37,329 nt of DNA, from NCBI GenBank assembly GCA_949296805.1, contig CASFPO010000045.1:1-37329 (forward strand), given 5' to 3'. Within the stretch, counting starts at the first letter, position 1, and the number at the start of each line of letters is the position of its first letter. Below the pieces are notes generated by a model. That model did not search any database, was not told where the DNA came from, and saw only the letters and a program-made list of their open reading frames with translations. Of this stretch, positions 25,390 to 34,018 are shown in pieces. The position numbers were made by a program, and so were the translations under genes. The stretch comes from an uncultured Bacillota bacterium (GTDB taxonomy: Bacteria > Bacillota > Clostridia > Christensenellales > UBA1242).

Positions 25390-26235
25390 CTAAACCAACC
25401 TTAGCTTAAAACGCATTAAACCATTACTTACTTCAGCTATTCCTAAAAACTGTTTATTATTAAAAACTTTATAAACTCCATCATTTTGAAAGGCTATATT
25501 TACCCCATTTAAAAGCTGTTTAGTTTGAGTATCATTTAAAATAATCTCTTTATAACCAAACAGTTTGTCAAGAGCAATTATTTTATATTTGCCTTCTTTA
25601 ATATCCTTGATAGAATAAGAGTTTTTTATATCAAAATCCCCACATCTTGTGCGTTGTATGTATTGCATAACACCATATGTAGAAAGTAAATCAGCCATAT
25701 CTCTACAGATTGAGCGAATATAAGTACCACTGGAGCAATGTATGTTAAATAAAAATGTATTTTTCTCTAACTTTTCTATTAGCTTAATGGAATAGATTTC
25801 AATAGCCTTAGGCTTTAATGCAACCTCATTACCTTTTCTTGCAAGTTCATAAGCCTTTTTACCATTAATCTTTTTTGCAGAATATAATGGAGGCATTTGT
25901 AATTGTTTACCTATTAATTTAGGTATTACTTTCTCTACTTCTTGAGTAGATATATCTTTATCATCTCTTTTTATAATCTCGCCCTCTAAATCAAGTGTGG
26001 CGGTAGTCTCCCCAAACTTGAATATGGTACGATATTCTTTATCCTTTGTTAAATAATAATCAAATAGTTTTGTGCCTTTTCCTAAGGTAACAGGCAAAAG
26101 ACCTTCTCCAAGCACATCTAAAGTGCCAAGATGCCCCGCCTTATTTGCCTGTAATAAGTACTTTACCTTGTTTACTACACTATTAGACGAAACTCCTCTC
26201 TCCTTATTTACCAGGATTATTCCGTTAATTTCCAT
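25390..26235 (-). CDS. truB: tRNA pseudouridine-55 synthase
   Basis: Makes pseudouridine 55 in the T-loop of tRNAs. The 281 residues show KAGHLGTLDVLGEGLLPVTLG (catalytic Asp is in the GTLD motif, about residue 39), MPPLYSAKKINGKKAYELAR and SSGTYIRSICRD. It overlaps the end of nrnA by 11 bases. It forms a unit with rbfA and nrnA. A short inverted repeat (25373-25380 with 25385-25392) overlaps its stop, but it has no T run. Confidence 0.96.
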   Translation of the reverse strand: MEINGIILVNKERGVSSNSVVNKVKYLLQANKAGHLGTLDVLGEGLLPVTLGKGTKLFDYYLTKDKEYRTIFKFGETTATLDLEGEIIKRDDKDISTQEVEKVIPKLIGKQLQMPPLYSAKKINGKKAYELARKGNEVALKPKAIEIYSIKLIEKLEKNTFLFNIHCSSGTYIRSICRDMADLLSTYGVMQYIQRTRCGDFDIKNSYSIKDIKEGKYKIIALDKLFGYKEIILNDTQTKQLLNGVNIAFQNDGVYKVFNNKQFLGIAEVSNGLMRFKLRLV

Positions 26236-27196
26236 TCTTTTCTCTCTGCTTTTTTATAATGTTTAAAACTCTCTTTGTTAATTTTTCGATACTAACTGCT
26301 TCAAGCTTGGCACCCGCAGCTCCTATATGGCCACCGCCTCCAAGCTCACTGGCTACATCTCTAACATTATGTCCATATTTAGCTCTAAACGATACATTAT
26401 AGAAGTTAGGCTTGCTTTCAATTATACAAAAAGAGATATTTACACCTTCCATAGAAATCAATTTGCTACTGTAAAAGTCACAATCATTTTTGCTTGCTTT
26501 AATTTTTTGTAAAGTATCTAGTGTTACTACACAGTATGCAATATCCTTTTTGCGAACAAAAGTATTTAGCAAGATTTTTTCTAGCTCGGTCTCTTTATTT
26601 GTTTTTGTTCTGTACATAATTTCATTAATATGCACTATATTTGCACCATAGTTTGCACATTCACAAGCACAATCAAAAGAGTTTTTAGTTACATTAATGT
26701 TTGTAAAAGAATTGGTATCCCCTGATAAACCTATATATATCAGAGATGCGATTTGCTCGGTAATTTTAACTTTCATCAGTTTAATTAATTTTAACACTAT
26801 CTCACTACAAGAACTGTATGTGGCATCACGAAAGGTATACGTGCCAACCAAACTTTCGCTAGAATGATGGTCAATAACAACATTGTTTGAAGCACTAATA
26901 AATACGCCTTCATAATCTCCAAGTAGATTGCCTGCTGAAACATCTGTAGATATAAGGACATCATAATCCGTATTCTTAAATTGCTTAGCAAATACACTAG
27001 GATTTATCAAAAGTTGTTGTGCTTTGGTTAGTTCATCCTTCATATAAATATCAACATCCTTATTCATTAGTTTACATGCATAATACAAAGATAATGCCGA
27101 GCCGAAAGCGTCATAGTCGGGGTTTATATGTGTAAATATTGCGATTTTGTTTGATTTTTTTATAACTTTAGCTATTTGCTTTAGATTAGTTTTCAT
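26225..27196 (-). CDS. nrnA: DHH-family oligoribonuclease/pAp phosphatase (NrnA-like)
   Basis: Degrades 2-5-nucleotide RNAs and probably 3'-phosphoadenosine 5'-phosphate. The protein has HINPDYDAFGSALSL (motif I), DHHSSES (motif III) and the DHHA1 C-terminal GGGGHIGAAGAK. The ATG at 27196 is chosen because GGAG (27206-27203) lies six bases upstream; an in-frame ATG at 27208 would overlap that site. The result is 323 residues. It sits between rbfA and truB, its standard place in Firmicutes. Confidence 0.93.
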   Translation of the reverse strand: MKTNLKQIAKVIKKSNKIAIFTHINPDYDAFGSALSLYYACKLMNKDVDIYMKDELTKAQQLLINPSVFAKQFKNTDYDVLISTDVSAGNLLGDYEGVFISASNNVVIDHHSSESLVGTYTFRDATYSSCSEIVLKLIKLMKVKITEQIASLIYIGLSGDTNSFTNINVTKNSFDCACECANYGANIVHINEIMYRTKTNKETELEKILLNTFVRKKDIAYCVVTLDTLQKIKASKNDCDFYSSKLISMEGVNISFCIIESKPNFYNVSFRAKYGHNVRDVASELGGGGHIGAAGAKLEAVSIEKLTKRVLNIIKKQREKNGN

Positions 27197-27560
27197 TATC
27201 TTCTCCATCTTCTTTAGGTATATCCAAAGTACTTAAAATTTCGTTTATACGCAAGGATGCAGACAAACCTTTATCAAATTCAAACTGTAGCTTTGGAATT
27301 GAGGGCATTTTAAGCATTTTTGCAAGTTCATTTTTAATAAAACCTTCTGACTTTTGCAAAATTTTTATAAGCTCATCAGTTTCTTTTTTATTTTCGTTAT
27401 CTAGAGAGATTTTTACTCTGCAAAACTTAAAGTCAGGCGAAACATTAACCTCGCTGACATATAACATTGGGTTTATTCTTGGATCATTTAATTTATTATG
27501 AATTATATATGATATTGTTTTTTGTAATTGACTATTAGCTCTATCAAATCTTATTGACAT
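27186..27560 (-). CDS. rbfA: Ribosome-binding factor A
   Basis: Helps mature the 5' end of 16S rRNA in the 30S subunit. The 124-residue KH-like protein shows RFDRANSQLQKTISYIIHNK at the N-terminus, NDPRINPMLYVSEV and LRINEIL. AGGAG precedes the ATG. Unusually, a terminator lies between infB and this gene, so it seems to start a separate unit rbfA-nrnA-truB. Confidence 0.95.
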   Translation of the reverse strand: MSIRFDRANSQLQKTISYIIHNKLNDPRINPMLYVSEVNVSPDFKFCRVKISLDNENKKETDELIKILQKSEGFIKNELAKMLKMPSIPKLQFEFDKGLSASLRINEILSTLDIPKEDGEDNEN

Positions 27561-27575
27561 ATAATCTCCTCAATT

Positions 27576-27601
27576 AAAAAGGAAGGCACTTCCCTTCCCT
27601 T
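27576..27601 (-). terminator. Intrinsic terminator between infB and rbfA
   Basis: On the minus strand GGAAGG (27598-27593) pairs with CCTTCC (27586-27581), extended by a G-U and two A-U pairs, with a six-base loop and five T (27580-27576). A TATAAT (27608-27603) with TTGAAA 16 bases upstream lies just before it, so a new rbfA transcript may start inside or before this hairpin, and attenuation is possible. Confidence 0.75.
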
Positions 27602-27638
27602 TATTATACCTAATTTTATTAAAATTTCAAAACAAAAA

Positions 27639-30131
27639 CTACCTTTTTACAACCTCTTTTGTGTAGAATTCTATAGTGTCGCCTTCTTTAAAATCAATAT
27701 TATCTTTTAATTTAACTCCACACTCAAAGCCTTTATTAACTTCGGCTTTTTCATCCTTTAATATACGAAGTGATTCAACGGTAGTTCTTCCGATTTCTTC
27801 AGCAGCTCTTAAAACAACTGCTATAGAATTTCTAGTTGCTTTACCATCTTTTATATAGCTACCAGCAATCTTTCCTGCTGTAGATAGTTTGAACACCTGT
27901 CTAATTTCAGCATTTCCGATATAAACCTCTTCATATTTTACGCTAAGCATTCCATTGATTGCATTTGTTATATCATCAACAACTTCATATATTATTTTGT
28001 ATTCTTTAATTTGGATTTTTGAAGTTTCAGCCAAAGCCTTTGCCTTTGGTACAGGTTTTTGGTTGAAACATATAATTATTGAACCAGTTGTTTGAGCAAG
28101 AACAACATCACTTTCTGTTACTGCACCTGCACCACTATGGATAATGTTTACCTTTGCTTCTTCATTTCTGATAGCTAAAAGTGACGACCTAAGTGCTTCA
28201 ACAGAGCCCATTGTGTCTGCTTTAAGAATAATATTAAGATTTTTTAGATGCCCTTCTTGTACTTTATTCATAAAGTTGTCAAGAGTAACTCCAGATAAAT
28301 GTTCTGCTCTTTCCTTTTTAATTTTATCAATACGCTCTTGTATAACCTGTTTGGAAAGAGTTTCTTCTACTGCGTAAACCTCATCGCCAGAAGATGGAAT
28401 ATCATTAAAGCCAAGTATTTCGACCGGTGTCGATGGAGATGCCTCTTTTATAGACTTGCCTTTATCGTTAAACATAGCTCTTACTTTGCCATAGGTTATA
28501 CCAGACATAATCGAGTCGCCAACTCGCAATGTTCCGTTTTGTACTATTACAGAAGCGACAGGTCCTCTATTTTTGTCAAGCTCAGCTTCAATTACCACTG
28601 CTGTTGCCATCTTATTTGGATTAACTTTAAGCTCTTGCATTTCACTTACTAATAAAATAGTCTGCTTTAATTCGTCAAGTCCCATACCTGTTTTAGCAGA
28701 AATTGGTACACAAATTGCGTCTCCGCCCCATTCTTCTGGTAGCACCCCATTTTCGGCAAGCTGTTGTTTTATACGTTCAGGATTAGCTTCTGGTTTATCC
28801 ATTTTATTTATTGCAATAATGATTGGTATATTTGCTGCCTTGATATGATTGATTGCCTCTATTGTTTGTGGCATAACACCATCGTCTGCTGCAACAACAA
28901 GTATAGCAATATCTGTGGCTTTGGCTCCTCTAGCACGCATAGCAGTAAAGGCTGCATGCCCTGGAGTATCAACAAAAGTGATTTTTTCTCCATTAAAAGA
29001 TATTTGATAAGCACCGATACTTTGAGTAATACCGCCAGCTTCTCCTGCAACTACATTAGTTTTTCTAAAAGCATCAAGCAAAGAAGTCTTACCGTGATCT
29101 ACATGTCCCATAACTGCAACTATTGGTGGTCGTTTTACTAAATCCTTTTCATCATCCTCTTTAGTTGCTGATTCTATTAGTTTTTCCTCATAGGATTTAT
29201 CTAATTTTAGCTCTATAGTAATACCAAAATCACTTGCTATAAGCTCAGCGGTATCAAAATCTATTGTAGAATTTATAGTAGCCATTATACCAAGCAACAT
29301 TAATTTTTTCACTATTTCTGCAACTGGTTTGCCGATTTTTTCGCTAAAATCTTTTATTGTAATCTCTCTTGCGGTTAAAACAGCATGTTTAATAACAGTG
29401 CTTACTGCAGGTGTTTTGGTTGCATCCTTTTTCTTTCTAACATTTTTTCTAGAACCATAAGAAACTTCTTCAATGCCATTTTCATCCTCGATGAAAACAT
29501 TGTTTTTCCTTTGTTCTTCTCTTCTCTTAAGCCCTGTTTTGCGTTCTTCGTTATTACTATGTTTCTGAGCGTATTTCAACTTATTTGCAAAATTTCTATC
29601 TGATTTAACATCAAGTTCAGCACCGTCGCCTGCAAAAGAACGGAAATTGTTTCCCTTAGAAGAAACAAAGTTATTATTACCAAATTTTTTAGTTTGCCCT
29701 AGCGGTTTAGAATACTTGTCTTTATTGAAAAGCTCTCTCTTTTCTTTATTAAATGTATTTTTATTATTGAATTTTTGGTCATTACCCTTAGAAAATCTAT
29801 TTTGAAAATTCCCAGACTTTTTGTTATTTGTATTTGAAGTTATATTGGCATTATCAAATTTTTTATAATGTCTATCTGTTTTATCAACAAAAGCAGGCTC
29901 AACCTTTACAGGTTCCACCTTTTCCTCTATAGCCTCTTGAGGCTTAGTCAACTCCTCTGGTTGTGCTTTTAGTTGTTCAGACTCAAGTTCTTTCTTTCTA
30001 TTGACCAAGTCTTTTCCAAAAGCCTCAACAATAGATTTAGAGTTTTTGATATCTTTTAAAATTTGAGATATTTCGCCTTCTTTTTGTAATTCGTGAATTT
30101 TCTTTAAATTTTGTAATCCTTGATTTGCCAA
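27639..30131 (-). CDS. infB: Translation initiation factor IF-2
   Basis: GTPase that places fMet-tRNA on the 30S subunit. The 830 residues have a basic, Asn/Lys-rich disordered N-terminus (about 85-240), an IF2_N domain (about 255-300), and the G domain with GHVDHGKT (342-349), DTPGHAAF and NKMDKP, followed by domains II, III and the C-terminal fMet-binding barrel. The start is TTG (30131-30129), supported by AAGGAG upstream. It ends the rimP-nusA-ylxR-ylxQ-infB unit; the terminator follows. Confidence 0.98.
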   Translation of the reverse strand: MANQGLQNLKKIHELQKEGEISQILKDIKNSKSIVEAFGKDLVNRKKELESEQLKAQPEELTKPQEAIEEKVEPVKVEPAFVDKTDRHYKKFDNANITSNTNNKKSGNFQNRFSKGNDQKFNNKNTFNKEKRELFNKDKYSKPLGQTKKFGNNNFVSSKGNNFRSFAGDGAELDVKSDRNFANKLKYAQKHSNNEERKTGLKRREEQRKNNVFIEDENGIEEVSYGSRKNVRKKKDATKTPAVSTVIKHAVLTAREITIKDFSEKIGKPVAEIVKKLMLLGIMATINSTIDFDTAELIASDFGITIELKLDKSYEEKLIESATKEDDEKDLVKRPPIVAVMGHVDHGKTSLLDAFRKTNVVAGEAGGITQSIGAYQISFNGEKITFVDTPGHAAFTAMRARGAKATDIAILVVAADDGVMPQTIEAINHIKAANIPIIIAINKMDKPEANPERIKQQLAENGVLPEEWGGDAICVPISAKTGMGLDELKQTILLVSEMQELKVNPNKMATAVVIEAELDKNRGPVASVIVQNGTLRVGDSIMSGITYGKVRAMFNDKGKSIKEASPSTPVEILGFNDIPSSGDEVYAVEETLSKQVIQERIDKIKKERAEHLSGVTLDNFMNKVQEGHLKNLNIILKADTMGSVEALRSSLLAIRNEEAKVNIIHSGAGAVTESDVVLAQTTGSIIICFNQKPVPKAKALAETSKIQIKEYKIIYEVVDDITNAINGMLSVKYEEVYIGNAEIRQVFKLSTAGKIAGSYIKDGKATRNSIAVVLRAAEEIGRTTVESLRILKDEKAEVNKGFECGVKLKDNIDFKEGDTIEFYTKEVVKR

Positions 30132-30143
30132 TATAATCTCCTT

Positions 30144-30431
30144 TTAAAATTTTGCGTTATTATATAAAATTTCGCTTATATCTTTATTTTTAATAGCTAT
30201 TATTTTGCAATTTTTTATTTTCATATAGCTTTCTAAATCCTCGATAGATAAAATGGGTATACCCTTCTCTTTAAATTTTTCTACTAGCTTTAACGTGCTT
30301 GTTCCAGCAGTTGAATCATATATGATTAGATATATTTTTTTGTTATAAGTATATAACTTTTCTCCCCCAATTATAACATATCCAGCTTTTTTTGCTATAT
30401 TTAAATAATCTTGAAATTTAATTTTGTCCAA
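30144..30431 (-). CDS. ylxQ: L7Ae-family RNA-binding protein YlxQ
   Basis: A small kink-turn-binding protein of the L7Ae/L30e family. From the TTG at 30431 (95 residues) it begins MDKIKFQDYLNIAKKAGYVIIGG, aligning with the B. subtilis start; the family core STAGTSTLKLVEKFKEKGIP follows. GAGG (30441-30438) lies six bases upstream. A longer in-frame ATG at 30473 would run 56 bases into ylxR without a ribosome site. The gene overlaps the ylxR end by 14 bases. Confidence 0.85.
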   Translation of the reverse strand: MDKIKFQDYLNIAKKAGYVIIGGEKLYTYNKKIYLIIYDSTAGTSTLKLVEKFKEKGIPILSIEDLESYMKIKNCKIIAIKNKDISEILYNNAKF

Positions 30432-30675
30432 TAATTTCCTCGCTGATTTGCTTATATATTTGGTCATCAACATTCATTTTAAAAGCTTTGTTTAAAAGTT
30501 TTTGTTTTTGTAATTTAAGCACGCAATTACAATCTCTACAAATATATGCCCCTCTTCCATTCTTCTTGCCCGTTAAATCTATACTAAGTTCTCCGCTTTT
30601 GTCTTTCACTATACGGAGCAGTTCTCTTTTATCTTTCATCGTGCGACAGGCAATACACATTCTGAGTTTTTCCAT
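30418..30675 (-). CDS. ylxR: YlxR/RnpM-family protein
   Basis: An 85-residue protein with the RMCIACRTMKDKRELLRIV start, GRGAYICRDCNC and four cysteines in CxxC pairs. B. subtilis YlxR (RnpM) has been reported to bind RNase P RNA and influence its activity. It lies five bases after nusA and overlaps ylxQ. The gene order nusA-ylxR-ylxQ-infB is the Firmicute standard. Confidence 0.92.
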   Translation of the reverse strand: MEKLRMCIACRTMKDKRELLRIVKDKSGELSIDLTGKKNGRGAYICRDCNCVLKLQKQKLLNKAFKMNVDDQIYKQISEEIIGQN

Positions 30676-30680
30676 ATTAT

Positions 30681-31832
30681 TTAATCCTCATCATCAAGAG
30701 GTGTTATTTCCTCAAGGTCGTCTAAGCCTTGGAAAGCATCTTCATCACTTAATTCTGTAAGTTCATACTCAGGCTCTTTTACAACCTTTTCTGCAACAGC
30801 ACTTTCTGGCTTAACTTCAATTTTCCATCCAGTAAGTCTTGCTGCAAGTCTTACATTTTGTCCATTTTTACCAATAGCAAGCGACAATTTATCTTCTGGT
30901 ACTATAACTCTAGATGAATGCAAACTTTCATTTGTTTCCACGCTAATAACCTTTGCAGGACTTAAAGCTTTTGCTATATAATCAAGTGGGTCGTCACTAT
31001 ACTCTATCAAATCAATTTTTTCGCCATTTATCTCTGAAGATATAGTGTCTATTCTCTGGCCATGAAAACCTACGCAAGTGCCAATAGGATCTAAATTTTG
31101 TTTTTCAGTATAAACTGCAACTTTTGTCCTATTTCCTGGGTCTCTGGCAATATTTTTAATAATAATATCTCCAGAGGCAACTTCAGGAATTTCAAGCTCA
31201 AATAATTTTCTAATAAATCCAACATTACTTCGAGTAACTTGAACTTGTGTTCCTTTAAAAGAATCTTTAATCTTTTTTACATATACTTTAACTCTATCGC
31301 CAACGTTAAATTTTTCGCCTGGAATTTGATCAGAAGGCAACATCACGCCCTCTGTGTGAGTATTAGAGATTTGCACATAAACTGTTCCATTATCAATACG
31401 CTTAACAACGGTTGTAAGCAACTCATCCTCTTTTTCAGACAATTCGTCAAGAGCTTTTTGCCTTTCCATTTCTTTAAGTTTTTGCATAACAACCTGTTTT
31501 GCTGTTTGTGCTGCAATTCTACCAAAATCCTTAGTAGACTCCTCTGTTAAAACAATGTCTCCAACCTTATAAGATTTTTTTATTAATCTTGCCTCAGCTA
31601 AAGAAATTTCTTTGTCTGGATCTTGTACTTCGTCAACTATAGTTTTATAAGAATAAATTTTGATAGTTGCTTTTTCTGGATTCAATTTTACCATTGAAGA
31701 TTTAGCTTCGCCATACATTTTTTTATAAGCAGAAGTTAAAGCAGTTTCAAGAGTAGCAATAAATGTATCCTTATCAATCTTCTTTTCAGTTTCTAGATCT
31801 TCTAATGCTTGAAAAAAATCTTTATTTATCAT
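30681..31832 (-). CDS. nusA: Transcription elongation factor NusA
   Basis: Binds RNA polymerase and controls pausing, termination and antitermination. The 383 residues contain the N-terminal polymerase-binding domain, an S1 domain (about 135-200, with NGTVYVQISNTHTEGVML), and two KH domains (IGTCVGFHGQRIDTISSEING and IGKNGQNVRLAARLTGW). The acidic C-terminal tail (ELSDEDAFQGLDDLEEI) is short. It starts ten bases after rimP. Confidence 0.97.
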   Translation of the reverse strand: MINKDFFQALEDLETEKKIDKDTFIATLETALTSAYKKMYGEAKSSMVKLNPEKATIKIYSYKTIVDEVQDPDKEISLAEARLIKKSYKVGDIVLTEESTKDFGRIAAQTAKQVVMQKLKEMERQKALDELSEKEDELLTTVVKRIDNGTVYVQISNTHTEGVMLPSDQIPGEKFNVGDRVKVYVKKIKDSFKGTQVQVTRSNVGFIRKLFELEIPEVASGDIIIKNIARDPGNRTKVAVYTEKQNLDPIGTCVGFHGQRIDTISSEINGEKIDLIEYSDDPLDYIAKALSPAKVISVETNESLHSSRVIVPEDKLSLAIGKNGQNVRLAARLTGWKIEVKPESAVAEKVVKEPEYELTELSDEDAFQGLDDLEEITPLDDED

Positions 31833-31842
31833 TTTAAACTCC

Positions 31843-32301
31843 TTAAAATTTTATTATTGGCACAATTTGTGCAATTTTGTTACGAGATATAGTAACTTCT
31901 TCTTGTTGTTTGATTGTAATAGTTTTGTCATCAAAAGTAATAAGAGTACCCTCAAATTTTTTATTGCCCTCAATTTTTGTAAACAAAGTTATTAAAATAT
32001 CTTTGCCTATATTTCTTTTTAAATCTCGATCTGACTTAAGCGGTCTATCAATACCTGGAGAGCTTACACTTAAAATATAAGGTTTATCTTCGGTTGGATT
32101 TAACTCCTCTAAAAGTTTATCAATCGCTTTGGAAACCTTCTCACAATCTTCAATCTGCACGCCCTTATCACTGTCAATAAAAAATGTCAAATTCATACCG
32201 TCAGATTTTTTTGCATACTCAACTTCAACAACTTCGTACCCCATTTCTTCAATAACAGATACTATCTTCTCTTCACAAATATTTTTTACTTTACTTGCCA
32301 A
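31843..32301 (-). CDS. rimP: Ribosome maturation factor RimP
   Basis: Needed for maturation of the 30S subunit. The protein shows EVVEVEYAKKSDGMNLTFFI, DSDKGVQIEDCEKVSKAID and VSSPGIDRPLKSDRDLKRNIG. I favour the TTG at 32301 (152 residues, starting ASKVKN) since GGAGG (32311-32307) is five bases upstream. The ATG at 32313, four codons earlier, has no site and overlaps that sequence, so both starts are possible. A stem-loop in the 5' UTR precedes it. Confidence 0.93.
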   Translation of the reverse strand: MASKVKNICEEKIVSVIEEMGYEVVEVEYAKKSDGMNLTFFIDSDKGVQIEDCEKVSKAIDKLLEELNPTEDKPYILSVSSPGIDRPLKSDRDLKRNIGKDILITLFTKIEGNKKFEGTLITFDDKTITIKQQEEVTISRNKIAQIVPIIKF

Positions 32302-32317
32302 CTTATCCTCCATTACG

Positions 32318-32355
32318 AAGTAGGGAGCGTTGCAAAATTTGCACGCTCCCTACTT
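32318..32355 (-). promoter_or_regulatory. Strong 5'-UTR stem-loop before rimP
   Basis: A 13-bp GC-containing stem (32318-32330 with 32343-32355), extended by three pairs beyond a bulge, five-base loop. It has no T run on either strand, so it is not a terminator. It begins within a few bases of the predicted transcript start and ends 4 bases before the ATG. Roles in mRNA stability or control by a binding protein are guesses. Confidence 0.7.
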
Positions 32356-32368
32356 TCTAGCCTAATAT

Positions 32369-32397
32369 ATTATATCAGATATATTAAGAAAAATCAA
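32369..32397 (-). promoter_or_regulatory. SigA promoter of the rimP-nusA-infB unit
   Basis: Minus-strand TTGATT (32397-32392), 17-base spacer, extended -10 TGa with perfect TATAAT (32374-32369). Transcription should begin near 32362, so the leader consists mainly of the stem-loop. Confidence 0.85.
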
Positions 32398-32443
32398 GTA
32401 TATTTACAAAAAAACTAAGAAAATATAAAAAATTTGAACCTTT

Positions 32444-34009
32444 TTAATTATTCTGCTCTTTGGTTTTCTTTCTATTTAACTCCATAAGTACTTGAGCTGT
32501 GGCATATGCATCATTAAATGCCCTATGTGCACCTTCAAGTTCTAACCCAAAATACTTAACAACTGTACCAAGCTTGTAATTAGCAGGATGAATATTTGCC
32601 TGTTTAGAGACAATTAAAGTGTCTATAACGGTGTTAGTAAATGGTAAATTTAATTTATTTGTTATTTTTTTAATAAATTTTAAGTCAAAGCCAACTATAT
32701 TATAACCGCTTATGATACAATCTTTTGACCATTCGCAGAAATCTATAATTACATCTTCTATTTTTGGTGCTTTAGCAACCATTTCATTAGTAATATTGGT
32801 AAGTTTTTGCACCTCAAGAGGAATTGGAAATTTTGGTTTTGCAAAGCTTGAAAATCGTTCTGTTATCTCCCCCTTTTCAATTTTTACAGCACCTATCTCA
32901 GTTATTTCACAAAGTTCAGTATCAAGTCCTGTAGTTTCAAGGTCTAATACCACAATATTATTCTTTAAAATAAAATCGTTATAGCTTGCTTTTTGGTCAA
33001 ACAAGTATTCTTGCGTACTTCTTGGCAACATGTCAGGAAAAACTACTTGTTTATGATTTTTTAAAATTTGTTCTATTGATAAATCTTCTTCTTGTTTAGC
33101 CTCTTCAAAAAGTGGGCTTGCAAGAGTAATTTTTTTAATGTAATAAGTCAATTTACCAGTTATACCAATTCTTAAATCGCCTACACATAGAATAAATGTA
33201 TTATCTTCAAGCGACTCCATAGCTTTTTCATAGGTTTTAGGACAAAAATATACGCACTCTATTGAGCCATCTATATCTTTTAAAGAAAAGTTATATAACA
33301 GTTTTTCCTCGCCAATATGTTTGCCTTTTTTAATTATAAATTTTTTTTGAGTTTTGTTTGTCATAAAACCTGCCAGAATGACAGAATTTTTTTGTTTTGT
33401 GTTATCCTTTATGTGTTCTGGCTTTGGGATTATTTCAGAGCCAATCAAGCGTTTTTCAGCTACAACATTATATCTTCTAGCTTTTACAGGCGTTGGCAAA
33501 AGCTCTTCACACTCTAATTGGTCAGGTAAAGATTCTTCATTCTCAACTAATGATATTTGAAAATTTGCAACATATAATTTACTTAAGTAGTTATTTAGCT
33601 GGTTTTTTAATTCAAAATCGTCAATTAAAGCTAAGATATCTTGATTTATTTTTATTTCAACAAAAACATCAAGCTCATTATGGCTAACTTTTATATTTTC
33701 TAAAGAAATATAAGGAACTAAGCCTTTTTTTTGTTCTTTAAAAAATTCTACAATATTTTCTATTATTAGTCTTTCATCAAGATAACTTCTTTTAAATTTT
33801 ACTACTAGATTACCTTGAATATTTATCAAAGCTTTTATAAATTCAAGTACTTCTTGCTTGTCTTGTGCTTTTATTTCTTCAATTGTGTATGGAAATAAAA
33901 AACTTATTGTGCATTCCTGTAAATTTTTATCATACACAATATTAAAAAGCTTTAAGTAACTGTATTTATTTTCAAACTTATCATTAAGTTTTTCAACTAA
34001 GTCTATCAT
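32444..34009 (-). CDS. PolC-derived exonuclease without polymerase domain
   Basis: A 521-residue protein at the usual polC locus. Residues about 1-160 resemble the PolC N-terminal region; 178-200 (NVVAEKRLIGSEIIPKPEHI) and the OB fold (about 205-300) match PolC. A DEDDh proofreading domain (about 350-510) keeps all catalytic residues: Asp356, Glu358, Asp442, His495 and Asp500. The PHP domain that normally surrounds the exonuclease, and the roughly 900-residue polymerase, are absent. The frame is intact and ends 130 bases before rimP, so this is probably a working exonuclease rather than a broken gene. It follows rseP by nine bases with no ribosome site, suggesting coupled translation. Confidence 0.85.
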   Translation of the reverse strand: MIDLVEKLNDKFENKYSYLKLFNIVYDKNLQECTISFLFPYTIEEIKAQDKQEVLEFIKALINIQGNLVVKFKRSYLDERLIIENIVEFFKEQKKGLVPYISLENIKVSHNELDVFVEIKINQDILALIDDFELKNQLNNYLSKLYVANFQISLVENEESLPDQLECEELLPTPVKARRYNVVAEKRLIGSEIIPKPEHIKDNTKQKNSVILAGFMTNKTQKKFIIKKGKHIGEEKLLYNFSLKDIDGSIECVYFCPKTYEKAMESLEDNTFILCVGDLRIGITGKLTYYIKKITLASPLFEEAKQEEDLSIEQILKNHKQVVFPDMLPRSTQEYLFDQKASYNDFILKNNIVVLDLETTGLDTELCEITEIGAVKIEKGEITERFSSFAKPKFPIPLEVQKLTNITNEMVAKAPKIEDVIIDFCEWSKDCIISGYNIVGFDLKFIKKITNKLNLPFTNTVIDTLIVSKQANIHPANYKLGTVVKYFGLELEGAHRAFNDAYATAQVLMELNRKKTKEQNN

Positions 34010-34018
34010 TACTATATT

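Noticed and set aside
25300..25392. Riboswitch or terminator between truB and the endonuclease gene
   Set aside because: Only short inverted repeats (TTGTTAG/CTAACAA and an 8-bp AT stem) occur, with no conserved motif or T run.
32318..32355. Terminator of the PolC-like gene
   Set aside because: The stem is strong but no T run follows on either strand, and it lies downstream of the rimP promoter, within its leader.
32314..32443. Remaining polymerase part of polC after a frameshift
   Set aside because: Only 130 bases remain before rimP. They hold a promoter and hairpin, and no motif of the PolC palm or fingers appears in any frame.
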